Positions 13,139 to 23,814 of a stretch of 64,000 nt of DNA are shown one piece after another (within the stretch, counting starts at the first letter, position 1; each line of letters starts with the position of its first letter). The stretch spans positions 174,332,183-174,396,182 of the forward strand of contig CM038052.1 in the NCBI GenBank assembly GCA_021397845.1. Reading direction: 5' to 3'. The DNA comes from Areca catechu (taxonomy: Eukaryota; Streptophyta; Magnoliopsida; Arecales; Arecaceae). Under the pieces are notes generated by a model. It worked only from the letters and a program-made list of their open reading frames with translations. It had not been told where the DNA came from and made no database searches. The position numbers and the translations under genes are program-made.

Positions 13139-13173
13139 AATGAGTGGTCACCTAATTGATATATATATATATA
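13085..13173. repeat. Duplicated 19-mer with (TA)n microsatellites at a deletion edge
   Basis: The word AACTGAAATGAGTGGTCAC occurs twice (about 13085 and 13134), each time followed by a TA dinucleotide run, and the second run abuts the truncated SIRE LTR. This looks like a slippage or end-joining scar at the border where about 880 bp of that LTR were lost. Confidence 0.7.
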
Positions 13174-13570
13174 TCATTCCAAGTCGACATTTCAGCTCCA
13201 AGTATCGATACTTGATTGAAAGTGCTTTCTGAATTTTCTGTTTGTCTTAGGTCTTGAGTTGACATTTCACTCTTCCAATGTGACACTTGATCCTCAGATG
13301 TTGACACTTATTTCCAGGTGTCGATACTTGCCTGTGCTATTGCTGAAACATCTTCAAATTGAAATTTTAACCTCTTCAAGTTCTTCCATATTAATTCCAA
13401 AGTCCATATACTTGATTTTTCATTAATTTAAGGACTTTTTAACTGAAATACAAGTATTTTTTCATTCAACATGGTTGAGTACTAAGATCTGAAAAATACA
13501 CTTAAAATATAATTAGTACTCATATATACTTAGATTTTATCAATCATCAAAATTAAGATCAGAGTCAACA
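13173..13570 (-). repeat. 3' LTR remnant of the SIRE-type element
   Basis: Aligns colinearly to 19279-19677, for example TACTTGATTGAAAGTGCTTTCT and ACTTAAAATATAATTAGTAC. The part corresponding to 18401-19278 is absent, replaced by TA repeats. Confidence 0.88.
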
Positions 13571-14963
13571 ATCTCTCCCTTTTTGATGATGACAAAATCT
13601 TTAAGTATATGAATAGGGTAAGCTTAAAAAGATTAACAATAAGATAAACATGTAAGCTAAAACAATAAGCACCAAGCTCCCCTCAAAATATGATCCAAAA
13701 AATCTTCAAAAATATTTTTTAAAATATGCAAAATTTTCAAATTTTTCAAAATTTCTTCTTACTAATTCTTCCCTTTAGATAAAAATATTTTGCATTCTTC
13801 TCCCCCTTTTGCACTTCCTTTCATTTCTTAAATGATTTTTCATGTTTATCCAATCTTCCCTTTTCATACTTAACATTTTTTCCCCTTTTTGACATTATAA
13901 AAAAGGATGAAAGGCAATACAAAATGGAAATGAATGTGGAAAGAATAGTAAGTAGATCATCAAAATCAATGCATGAAATCAATTAAACGTGATACCACTT
14001 GAAATATGATACAATTTAACATGATACCACACAATGATAAGCACATGCAAGAAATAATTCAATATATATATATTATCCATTCACCTCACTTATTAATGGG
14101 ATAAGACCACAGCGGCACCCCAATACGTCATAAGAGACCCCATTTAATAGGAATAGAGGGTTTTTAAATCCTACTTAGCTCCTATGACCGGACGGCCATG
14201 ATGACTAACCCAATCCAAAATAGTTACTAGAAGTTTTTTTAAAAATAAATTTTGATACCAATTGAATATGATACCACTTGAATGTAACCCCTCTCAAAAT
14301 ATTAGATTTGAAAATAAGAAAAATGAGTATCACAGCAAGTAAAGCATGATATCAAGAAAATATTCAAAGCATGATACAAATCTTTAGATGCTTCCCCTAA
14401 ATGTTATTCCCCTTAAAAATATGCATTCATTTGAGGAATACAATCATGAAAAGCACATGCATCATAATTTCATACAACATAAATTCTAAATCTAAAATCA
14501 AAGATTTGAAATTTCAAGATATGCAAGATTTTCAAAATGCAAAACATTGATCATTTAAATTCCCTTTTTTTTTTGCATGATTTAAAATTCATTTGAAATG
14601 ATTTGGTATCTATACAAATGCTAGAAGTAATTTGATAGCAAGTCTAGCTACTAGAGCAAGGGTTTATCAATATGCATACTTTCTTCTTAAAAGTAACCTT
14701 AACTACTAGTTCTACACTTGATCTAAATCATTTCTAGATTAAGCATAGATGCCAAACAAGAAAATACATAAATCACATCATTTCACTTAAAATATTTAAA
14801 AAATATATTAATAAAATCAAGTGAAAGTCTAATAATCACAAGTTTAACCATGAGAGCATGAAATCATCAGCATCAAAAGATTCATGATCACAACTAATGA
14901 CTATTAGTCTAAACTTGATTCTAATTAATCACTTAAAATATTTTTCAAAGCAATATTGGTGTG
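13571..14963. other. Non-coding 3' part of the SIRE-type element
   Basis: AT-rich, without open frames of note. Two short blocks contain GATACCACTTGAA-type words repeated at about 13991, 14018 and 14266. The end of this stretch (about 14812-14960) is duplicated at 16738-16895. Confidence 0.6.
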
Positions 14964-16632
14964 GGCACCAGGATCCGACAGAGGCTCCTCAACCCTCTGT
15001 GGATCTCAGATTAGGGTTCAACTTCTGTGAGTCTTGTAATAAGGCTATGAGCCCAAAGTAATTTTATAATTTTTAGTCATGTACCTACTCTAAGTTTGTT
15101 TAGTCTTGTACCTTGACCAATTTAGGTCAAGTTTAGGTCATGGGTCCTGTATTTAATTTTGGTTCGAGTCTGAGTTTGGATTGGGCCCAAGCCCAATTGA
15201 AGTCAACCTGGCTTTCAAGACCAAGTCAAGTTCCTTGTGGGCCAACCCACCTCTTTCACTTGGAAAGATGCCAACGTGGGCGCCACCTCAGCCACCTATT
15301 TGGCGCCACATCAGTGGCCACTTGGGCATCCAAGGAAGGAAACAAGGAGGCGCCCTCATGCATTCCACACGCCCTCTCCATACCATTTTTTCTTCGGCGA
15401 CCTTGGAAGGAGGAGACATCATCCCCCTCTTCCCTCCCCCACATCATGCCATGATCCATCAATAAATGGGGGCGTTGAAGATTCTTGAAGAGATCAAGCC
15501 ACAAAGCAAGCCATCTTCCAAGTCTTCTTCCCAAAGTAGTCACACAAGAGAGGAAAGTCAAGGAGCACATTCCCCACTCCAAGCCCTCAAATTTGCAACG
15601 CCCAAAGCTCCCTCCTTGGTCGGCCATGACTCACTCCAACTAGGCATGAAAGAAACCCAAAGGAGACACATCCCTTGAAGCAAGCCTTGCTCCTTGTTTT
15701 CTTCCCAAAGTGAGCATGCAAAGAAGGAAATCAAAAGGCCAATCCCCCTCTCCAAGCCCGCCCACATGCCATGCCAATCCCTTCCTCCCTTTGGTCGGCC
15801 ATGAAGATCTTTCCCCGTCATGTGGGCGCCAATTTTTGGGTTGTAATTTGGGTTCAAGGGTTTAATTTGTTTTGAATTCAAATGGGCCTTGGGTGCCTAT
15901 TTAAAGGACCCAATCCCTCCATTGTAAAGGTATTGAATGATTGAATGAAAAAAGAGAGTTTGAGTTTTATTTATCCTCCAACCACTGTCTCCTAGACTAG
16001 GTTTGAGTGAAGTTTCCTTCGTCCCCAGGGACGTCGAGTGGTGTGAGGCCACCTTTCCGTCGCCCCAGGGCGTCGCAAGTCCTTCATCCTCCTGGATGTC
16101 GAGTGGTGTAAGGCCATAATCCTTCGTCCTCCGGGACGTCGTGGGGTGCTAGGCCCCAAGTTATCTCCTTCTTCGACTTTGGAATCCAGTCGGACACTGG
16201 GCTCGAAGTCCCTTCTCAACCCTATCTCAGTCCATTTCAATATGTCTCTCCATTTCGCTAATCACTGCTTTGATTGCCTACAGGTCCTCCCTGGTATCTC
16301 GGGCACCGGAGACAGTTTGCTTTGCCATCGCGACCATTCGATCGAAAGCCAGTGCATCCGCGGGTTCGACTGCTCGGGCATCCAGGCCGCATCTGCCAAG
16401 TTGAGCGATCTCTGCATCGGGTGCTTCAGATGTGTGAGGTTTGCCCCCTATCTCCTAAGTAGGTATTGTGTTTCGAGCTTAGTCCTACCGGGATTTCTTA
16501 ATCCCGGGATCCTATTCTCATCTTCACTATTTAGGGACTTGAACTGCTAGTGTAAGCTTCTGTCATTCACTTTTCTTATTTCTAGTCTTTGCTTGTGATC
16601 GGGAATCAAAACCTTAAGAAAAAAAAAAAACA
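14964..16632 (+). mobile_element. Nested LTR-like insertion, possibly a solo LTR
   Basis: A GC-richer block interrupts the AT-rich interior of the SIRE-type element. It starts near TGTGGGCACCAGGATCCG. It holds a plausible promoter (TATTTAAAGG near 15899) followed by AATGAATGAAAAAAGAGAG, an arrangement usual in plant Gypsy LTRs, and it ends near an A-run at 16619-16631. No gag or pol is seen. I could not find a clean target duplication, so a retroposed transcript or a fragment are alternatives. Open frames at 15140-15881 on both strands have no recognisable product. Confidence 0.5.
16012..16165 (+). repeat. Short tandem repeat, GTCGAGTGGTGTGAGGCC type
   Basis: Four diverged units follow the pattern CTTCGTCC-CCAGGGACGTCG-AGTGGTGTGAGGCC. 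They start near 16017, 16049, 16081 and 16119, with 30-40 bp spacing. They lie just downstream of the predicted promoter in the nested LTR-like block. Confidence 0.7.
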
Positions 16633-16737
16633 TCTAAAACTCATCAACTATAAAAAAATTCCTTTGCATCATAAGCATCCATACTAGCATCCCTACCCTT
16701 ACTCCACATCAAATATGCATCTTTAAAAGTATTTTTC

Positions 16738-16895
16738 ATTAATCAAAATCAAGTGAAGGTCTCATAATCATAATTTAATCATGATAGCATGAAATTCATC
16801 AACATAAAAAAAATTCATGATCATAACCAATGACTATAAATCTAAACTTGATTCTAATTAAATATTCAAAATAATTTTTCAAAATAATTGATGCA
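16738..16895. repeat. Second copy of a 150-bp block flanking the nested insertion
   Basis: Corresponds to 14812-14960; shared words are AAAATCAAGTGAA, CATGAAAT and CTAAACTTGATTCTAATTAA. The copies are in direct orientation about 1.93 kb apart. Confidence 0.75.
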
Positions 16896-17087
16896 ATAAT
16901 TATAACAAATATTTAACTACATTTTCAATTAAAAAAGAAAATATTTAGGATTTACCAATATGTATAATCCTTCATTTACCATTTTAGTCTAAAATGTAGC
17001 TTGTCCACTTTTTCAAATTGTCTTGTATGCCCACCTTTCAAAACTTCTTTCTTTATGTAGGGCTGCAAGACATTCCTGCAAAATATA

Positions 17088-18344
17088 CTAAGTAGACAAT
17101 TTTGGTATCCAAACTTTCTTGGTTCTTTTAGGATTAGTGAATATGGTTCCTTTTGGAATCCAAACTTTTCTTGATCTACAGGGATATGCATTAAATCCAT
17201 ATCTACAAGTCAAATTGGAAGAAGCAGGAATAAGCAAATTCTTCAAAAAATATTGCTTCTTTTCTTTAATCAAAATATTTTTCTCTTTCAAAAATTTATC
17301 ACATAAATCTTTCAAAACATCATTTTGTTTTTCTAAAAGTTCTTTTTCTTTAGAAAAAATATTCTTTTCATTTTTCAAAATATCAATCTTGGCAATTAAA
17401 TCATCATTTTTATCAGCAAGATTGGTGTTCTCAAGAGAAAATGAATCTACATGTCTTTTTAATTTCTTGTGTTCAATTTTTAGTATTTTGTATTCATGCA
17501 CAAGATCATTGAATGCATCATGAAGTTCATTAAAGGTAAAATCATAATCATTTTCAAAACATACCTCTTTCTCATTTGCCATGAAGCAAAGATGGGCAAT
17601 TTCATCATCCGAACTTGAATCTTCGCTATCGCTCCAAGTTACCATCATTGTCTTGAATTTCTTTTTAGCCTTGAAGGCCATTATCTTCTTCTTTCCTTGA
17701 TCGGCAATTACTTCCTTGTGCCACAAATTCAATTCATGGGTCATGAGTGAACCGATAAGCTCTTCCAAAGGTAAGGTTTCTACATCTTTAGCTTCTTGGA
17801 TTGCCGTCACCTTTGGATCCCATGATATTGGCAAAGATCTAAGAATTTTGTTAACCAAATTAGCATTATTGCCAAGATTTTTTAATTCATTAATAATAGT
17901 CATGAATCTAGCAAACATGTCAGATATAGATTTATAATGCATCATTTCAAAAATTTCAAAAGAATGTATAAGTAAAGTAATTTTACTATTTTTTACTTAA
18001 AGAGTACCCTCATGAGTAACTTCAAGTGTGTCCCATATTTTCTTTGCCGATGTGCATGATGAGATTCTATTAAATTCATTTAAGTCCAATGCATAATAAA
18101 GCAAGTTCATTGCTTTAGCATTGAGTTCAGTTTGCTTAATGTCATCTTCATTCCAATCCTCTTCGAGCTTTGAAATATAAATGCCATTAACCAAAATAGA
18201 AAGAATATGAGGACCATTAATAATAATTTTCCAAAGATGATAACTAATAGATTGAATATGGATGCGCATGTGAGTTTTCCAAAATATGTAATTTGTGCCA
18301 TTGAAAAATGGCAGTCTAACACTAATACCTACAAGGGTTGCCAT
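17088..18344 (-). pseudogene. Gag of the SIRE-type Copia element, one in-frame stop
   Basis: Structural gag protein of a Copia retrotransposon. The N-terminal part (17997-18344) shows FFNGTNYIFWKTHMRIHIQS, LNAKAMNLLYYALD and ISSCTSAKKIWDTLEVTHEG, the UBN2/retrotran_gag signature of SIRE-like elements. A TAA at 17997-17999 stops it. The same frame continues beyond (17088-17945) with MHYKSISDMFARFMTIINEL, LRSLPISWDPKVTAIQEAKD and a long Lys/Glu-rich coiled coil. The C-terminus repeats KVWIPK, a motif that in intact relatives leads into pol, but pol is absent here. No zinc knuckle is seen. Confidence 0.88.
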
Positions 18345-18400
18345 GAACTTTAGCTCAAAATCGTTAGATTTTTAAACAGAGCACCTGCTCTGATACCAAT

Positions 18401-19677
18401 TGTAGGCTCAGGTAGGCAACCCAAGAGGGGGGGTGAATTGGGTTTTATAAAACTTTTGTACTATTTAAAATATAAACTAAAGCAATTATGTGCTAATGCA
18501 ATTCAAGTGCTTGTGTATTTCAAATAAATGCAGCGAAAATAAAGAAATAAAAGTACAAGGAGAACAATCACACAAATACAAAGGTTTCTAGTGGTTCGGT
18601 GCCAACCAAGCACCTACATCCACTCCCCAAGCCACCCTTGGGAATTTCACTAAGTTTGGCTTTATAACTTAGGCTCACCAACAACCTTTACAACTTGTTT
18701 TGTCTTCGGGCTCACAAGTAAAACCCTAGTTGGTTTCAAGGCTCACCAACAACCACTTTGGTTTTCAAGGCTTACCAAAAACCTCTTTGGTTTTCCAAGG
18801 CTCACCAAAAATCTCAAGTAAAACAATGTAAGAGCAAGTATAAATGAATACAATAAAAGCTTTCTAAAATAAAGCAAATATCTCTTTGAAGCCCTTAAAT
18901 ATTGATGAAGATCTTGTCTTCAAGTTAATGAAGCCTTTGATTGATGCTTGTAGATGTAGACTTTGAATACTCTCTTTGAAACTTGGAAGCTTAAAGGCTT
19001 TGAATCACTTAACTATTGAATCCTTTAAGAATCTTCAAGAAACTCACCAAAGGATTACTTTCCCATTTGATTTTTGATGTTTTTATAGCCTCCCAACATT
19101 TAAATGACCGTTTATAGCCGTTAGGGAGGAAAATATAGCCGTTGGAGTCAAGTTGGAGAAGTTCTGCAGCCCAGAAAACTAGCTGTTACTGTTCAAGTGT
19201 CGACACTTCATCTCTAGGTGTCGACATTTCAGTTTCAAGTGTCGACACTTCATTCTTCAGGTGTCGACACTTCACTTTCAAGAATCGACACTTCAGTTCC
19301 AGGTGTCGATACTTGATTGAAAGTGCTTTCTAAAGTTTTCTGTTTGTCTCAGGCCTTGAGTCGATACTTCACTCTTCAAGTGTCGATACTTGATCATTAA
19401 GTGTCGACACTTCATTTCCAGGTGTTGACACTTGCCTGTGCTATTACTGAAATATCTTCAAATTGAAACTTTAACCTCTTCAAGTTCTTCTATATTAATT
19501 CCAAAGTCCATATACTTGATTTTCCATTAATTTAAAAACTTTTTCAACTGAAATACAAGTATTTCTTCATTCAACATGGTTGAGTACTAAGATCTGAAAA
19601 ATACACTTAAAATATAATTAGTACTCATATATACTTAAACATTTTGTCAATCATCAAAATCAAGACCAGAGTCAACA
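18401..19677 (-). repeat. 5' LTR of the SIRE-type element (1277 bp)
   Basis: TG...CA ends (TGTAGG...CAACA). Inside are repeated GGCTCACCAACAACC words (18670-18800) and, at 19195-19440, about ten units of a 21-bp minisatellite centred on TGTCGACA, listed separately. A solo LTR of the same family lies at 48983-50344. Confidence 0.92.
19195..19440. repeat. 21-bp palindromic minisatellite within the SIRE LTR
   Basis: Units of about 21 bp read AAGTGTCGACACTTCA with a short spacer. AAGTGTCGACACTT is a perfect 14-bp palindrome. TCGA(C/T) cores occur near 19200, 19221, 19242, 19264, 19285, 19306, 19363, 19383 and 19404. Diverged versions are in the LTR remnant (13178-13325) and in the solo LTR (49920-50100). 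Confidence 0.85.
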
Positions 19678-19689
19678 ATATATATATAT

Positions 19690-21150
19690 ATGTGTTGCCG
19701 ATCTCACCGCGGTGGCCTGAAGCTCGTGCGCTGGAGCCGGTTCTCGGACTCTCTCACCTCGAGATCTCCAAGCTTCCGGACCTGCAAAACAAAGTCAGAG
19801 ACCCAGGCCGGAGATTCCGACGGGGGCACTCCGACGGTCAAGTAAGAGAGCGGCAAGATGGAACAGGACCTCTAAGGCGGGTTCCCGAAGGATTCCCGTG
19901 CTTAGAGGAGATGTAAATGAAAGAAATATGGGGAAGAGGGGAGTTGAAGCCCAGCTTCCTGCACTGGGTTCACCGAGCTCACGCCTGAGGACTTCCAGGG
20001 GTCCCCCCAGATCATTCTCTCGATGTTCTCCCCCCCCTTTTCTTGGCTTACCTCTCCGTTCATTTTCACCATCCCCTTTATACCCCCGGAGTGCCTTCAG
20101 CCCACGTCTCCTTCTAGGAGCTCCCTGAAATCTCTGGGTCTCCTCCTCTCCCTTCTCCTTTGGGTCCAGGAGTTAAGTGGCCGGCATGCCTCGTCCGTCG
20201 TGTGTCACGAAAGGGGAAAGACTGGTGAGACTTCGGGCCGAGCGCGAGAGCTCTCCTTTCGGAGCATTGACGATGGGCTTCTAGCCGTTTGAGGCCCATG
20301 CCCGCAAGGATTTCATCCCTTGGCTACGGGGCCTTGTTTAACTGATGTAAAAGAGATTTCACGTATCACTGCAGGCCGTACTGGCACCCCGTACGGGGTG
20401 CGGCGCGCGCTGGCCCTAGTGGCAACCTCGCGACCCGTGTATTTGCCTCCCCGAGGCTTTGCAGAGTAGGGCTGACTTCGACCAAGGTGGACCCGTCTCG
20501 GGATGCCACCTGGCGAGGGAGCAGGAGGGCCTGGCTCGACCTCGGCGAAGGTGGATCTGTCTTGGGATGCCACCTAGCGAGGGAGGAGGAGGTCGCCAGC
20601 TTCGGCCGAGGTGGACCCCTCCTGGGTGGACACCTAGCGGAGTGGCAAAGAGGGGCTCGACTTCGGTCGAGGTGGACCCGTCCTGGAGTGCCACATGGCA
20701 AAGGAGTAGGAGGGCCTGGCCTGACCTCGGCAGAGGTGGACCCATCTTGGGGTGCCACCCAGCGAGGGAGCAGGAGGCCGCCAGCTTCGACCGAGGTGGA
20801 CCCCTCCTGGGTGGACACCTGGCGGAGTGGCAGAGTGGGGCTCGACTTCGGTCGAGGTGGACCCGTCTTGGAGTGCCACCTGGCGGAGCAGGAGGGCTTG
20901 GCCCGACCTCGGCAGAGGTGGACCTGTCTTGGGGTGCCACCTAGCAAGGGAGCAGGAGTCCGCCAGCTTCGACCGAGGTGGACCCCTCCTGGGTGGACAC
21001 CTGGCAGAGTGGCAGAGAGGGGCTTGACTTCGACCGAGATGGACCCGTCTCGGGTGCCACCCGGCGAAGGAGCAGGAGTTTTGAAAGAAAAATCCACGTA
21101 GCGCCTGTGGCCTCCAGCTGGATCTGACACACGATCCACATCAGCGATGT
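19690..21150 (+). mobile_element. GC-rich LTR-like block of unknown family
   Basis: A sharp change to GC-rich sequence follows (AT)n directly after the SIRE LTR. The block has a promoter-like TTTATACCCCCGG at 20076 and a GGCACCCCGTACGGGGTGC palindrome near 20383-20401, then the minisatellite at 20470-21060. It ends before AT-rich DNA at about 21150. No gag or pol was recognised. The layout resembles a solo LTR or the 5' region of a Gypsy element, but I cannot define ends or a target duplication. Confidence 0.45.
20470..21065 (+). repeat. Minisatellite: about ten 61-bp units in a 184-bp higher-order period
   Basis: The core GAGGTGGACCC recurs at about 20484, 20548, 20608, 20670, 20732, 20793, 20854, 20915, 20976 and 21036. 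Three unit types alternate: one with CTCGACTTCGGTCGAGG, one with GACCTCGGCAGAGG, and one with CCAGCTTCGACCGAGG plus CTCCTGGGTGGACACC. This makes a 184-bp higher-order repeat. The unit lacks stop codons in several frames, which explains the long open frames on both strands here (up to 257 codons at 20366-21139 minus). I regard those as artefacts. Confidence 0.92.
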
Positions 21151-21640
21151 AACCATATCAATAAAAAATAGTACTTTTTTCCATCATTAAATAAAAAATA
21201 TTTTAATATCATCAAATTTATTTATTATATTATTTAATAAGGAATATTTTAATTTTTTAATAATATACATGAATTATTCATGGTGTTACTAAATCAAGAT
21301 ATATGCATGTATGCAATATAGTCCAGATTGTAATGGGAGCAATTTAAAATCTACACTTACACTGCAGTTAAGTAACAATTTTATAATATATTTTTGGGTT
21401 AACCACATAAAAAATATTAAAGCTTAATTTTTACATCAACTTAAATCCTGGAATTAAATTTCTCATAATTTGACTTACGATGTTTTTATCAATTTTAATT
21501 TTGCCCCAACATCACTAAGGTGTTTAAAATTTAATGAAAAATGCCATATATCCTACATGGCACTTTTAAAATACATCCGTATTTTTTTTTTTAATGATAA
21601 GTCACCATAATTTCAGGATTTAAGTTATTTTAAAAATAAA
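21151..21640. other. AT-rich spacer, no gene seen
   Basis: Low-complexity AT sequence between two GC-richer blocks; no repeat family or open frame recognised. Confidence 0.6.
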
Positions 21641-22640
21641 CTTCAAAATTTTTTTTATGAAGTTCGGCCAAGTAAAAATATATCTTGAAATCTAATCGAG
21701 ACAGGGAACGGATGCTCTGGAAGACACCTTTCTTTGGAATGATCCAAGAGAATCGGACAGCAAAGATCCTTGTAAGGGCCAGGGTCTCTACCTTTAAAGG
21801 TGACGTCCTTCTAGCCAGAGAGTTTGGCTCCAAGGACCTTGGGGTCCTGCCTGGTTCTTCTATCATTGATATCTCTTAAATTTTGATCAATCTCTGTACG
21901 GTTCCACTATCCGAGTATGCAGTCCGATGGGTGGGCGTGGATCTTGAGGAGGGGCTTCGCTACCGGGTCACCAGGAGGCTTCGTCGGCAGTTTTATGATG
22001 ATAATCGGGGAGTCAGCAGTGGGGATCTGGGAGTTGCGGTGTTTGTCGTAGATCAAGTGCCAGTGGCTATTGATATGGGATTAGAGAGGTCTTGGGGTGG
22101 AGGCCCTTGAGTTGGATTGCCTTCAGGATCTACTTCAAAGTCTCCAAATCCTTGGCTGGCTCATCGATGCCTCGTATCTGGAGCTGTTGCTTGATCTTGC
22201 CATGGAGCGATCTTGATCACTTCAGTGGCTCGTGAAAGGAGTCCTGGGCATGGAAGAAGCTCTTTTACTGGAAGGGTAGAAAGAGAGTTCGACAAGAGGT
22301 CAACCAACCTTTCCGTGTAAGAGCCGAGCTCCTTGGAATGTGGCCAAAAGAACTCCATGCCAAAGATTGCCTACTAAGCCTTTATTCGATACAGATCGTA
22401 AATTTTTACGTACCTTTTTCATTCGCTGGAATTTATCCGAACTGATGATTACGTCAGTCTAGCCCCTCTACGACGTCAGAGTATCAGCCGGTCCATCCTC
22501 AGTCACGTGCATCTAGAAATTTCAGAATTTTAATTGAGTCATCCATGAGATCATTCTTCGAACCTGTAACCAGGCAAGAGGGAGCCAAGCCTTTACCAAC
22601 TATACTACCCCGTAAAGATACCAACAAAAGCTTTTAGAAG
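21641..22640. other. Unassigned GC-richer block, possibly retroelement-derived
   Basis: Open frames on + (21685-21879, 21883-22110) sit in one island of higher G+C. They encode short peptides without a motif I recognise (for example KTPFFGMIQENRTAKILVRA). The right part holds ACGTCAGTCTAG and ACGTCAGAGTATC. It may be a fragment of a Gypsy element or of an old gene; I cannot decide. Confidence 0.35.
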
Positions 22641-23814
22641 GAACTTACAGGGTGTATTCCGAAAGTGCTACTTAGGAAAATTGACAGGCCGTTTTCATCG
22701 TCATCGAAGGATGATGTCTCAACCACCATCTCCAAGAGCAACATCTGTTCCTCATCATTTCGAGGTATTTTTTACTTCAAATTAACTTCATAAAAAACTT
22801 TCGAGCTTTATCTTCCAAATCAATTTAGAACCAAAAATTAAGATGATGTGTCATCCAAAAAATGCATGGTGCATTTTGAAAGTGCAACGTAGGAAAACTA
22901 ATATACCATGTACATCACACGTGATATCTTCTATTAAGTTTTTAACACTTTAATGATACTAGAGCATGATTGAAAATGGATTAAAATATCGTGAATCGGA
23001 TTGTGAGAAATTAAGAATCAGAATTTAAATTGATTTGGAAAGTAAATTTCAAGAATTTTTTTTATAATGTTTAGCTTATAATTCTTTAATAGTTAGTATC
23101 GTAGATGCGACATCAAGAAGCCATCTTTTTTTTATGCATATATCTCGTATAGTAAATATCTAAAATAATATATATATATATATTAAAAAATTATTTTATA
23201 TTTTGTTGCATGTTTTCAATTAAATAGTATTTAAAATAATGTCTTATTTAAAAAATATTTTATTTAAAATAATGATAATTTTGGAACTCTAACTTTTACA
23301 AGTATTTTTAAAACCGTCATTCTAATATTGAAACTTTTAATTAAATTCTTTGATTTTTAAATGTGATTTAATGCAGTCCTTTCAACTAATTTCTAGTATT
23401 AAAAAGATGTAAGTGATGCATAAGTGATATTTTTTATCAGCTCGTCATGGTGAAAATTAGTTGGACTCAGACGACGAAACTACACTAAATCATATTTAAA
23501 AGTTAAAAAAAATTAAGAAAAAAAATTAAACTAAAAAGTTATTTAAAAATATTTATGGCAATGGGTGTATCAAACGTATAATTAGATTTTTACTTGGTAC
23601 TTTATTGTCATATTTATAGTTCATTATTGGGCCTAAAAATTCTTTCCCTTTATCTACCTTACAAGAAGGTCGGCAAATTCTTTGTATACCATTTTGGTAG
23701 AAAAAAAATAATGTACTGCTTCATCTGATTAGATCTGGTAGCTCCCACTTTCTAATATATATTTAATATTTTATTTTTTATTTAAAATTTTAAATGACAA
23801 AAACAATATTTTAT
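22641..23814. other. AT-rich intergenic DNA, no gene seen
   Basis: No coding potential. A (TA)n run lies near 23170-23184, and no recognised repeat family is present. Confidence 0.6.

Larger units (their letters stand above)
13173..19677 (-). mobile_element. SIRE-type Copia element, pol deleted and left LTR truncated
   Basis: The right (5') LTR is complete, 18401-19677, starting TGTAGGCTCA and ending GAGTCAACA. Immediately inside, the minus strand reads TGGTATCAGAGCAGGTGC, a Met-tRNA primer-binding site. The left (3') LTR keeps only its last 398 bp (13173-13570), followed by a purine tract (minus strand AAAAAGGGAGAGA). Only gag is present (17088-18344); protease, integrase, RT and RNase H are missing. 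Between gag and the left LTR is AT-rich non-coding DNA, in which a block of about 150 bp is duplicated around a nested insertion. Assignment to SIRE rests on gag similarity, the long LTR and the primer site. Confidence 0.88.

Noticed and set aside
15140..15881. Overlapping open frames up to 123 codons in a GC-rich block
   Set aside because: Frames are open on both strands at once, no motif is seen, and the context is an LTR-like promoter and leader.
20366..21139. Long open frames on both strands (257 and 204 codons)
   Set aside because: They coincide with the 61-bp minisatellite, whose units lack stops in several frames. The peptides are repeats of the unit on both strands, and no start or splice context supports a gene.
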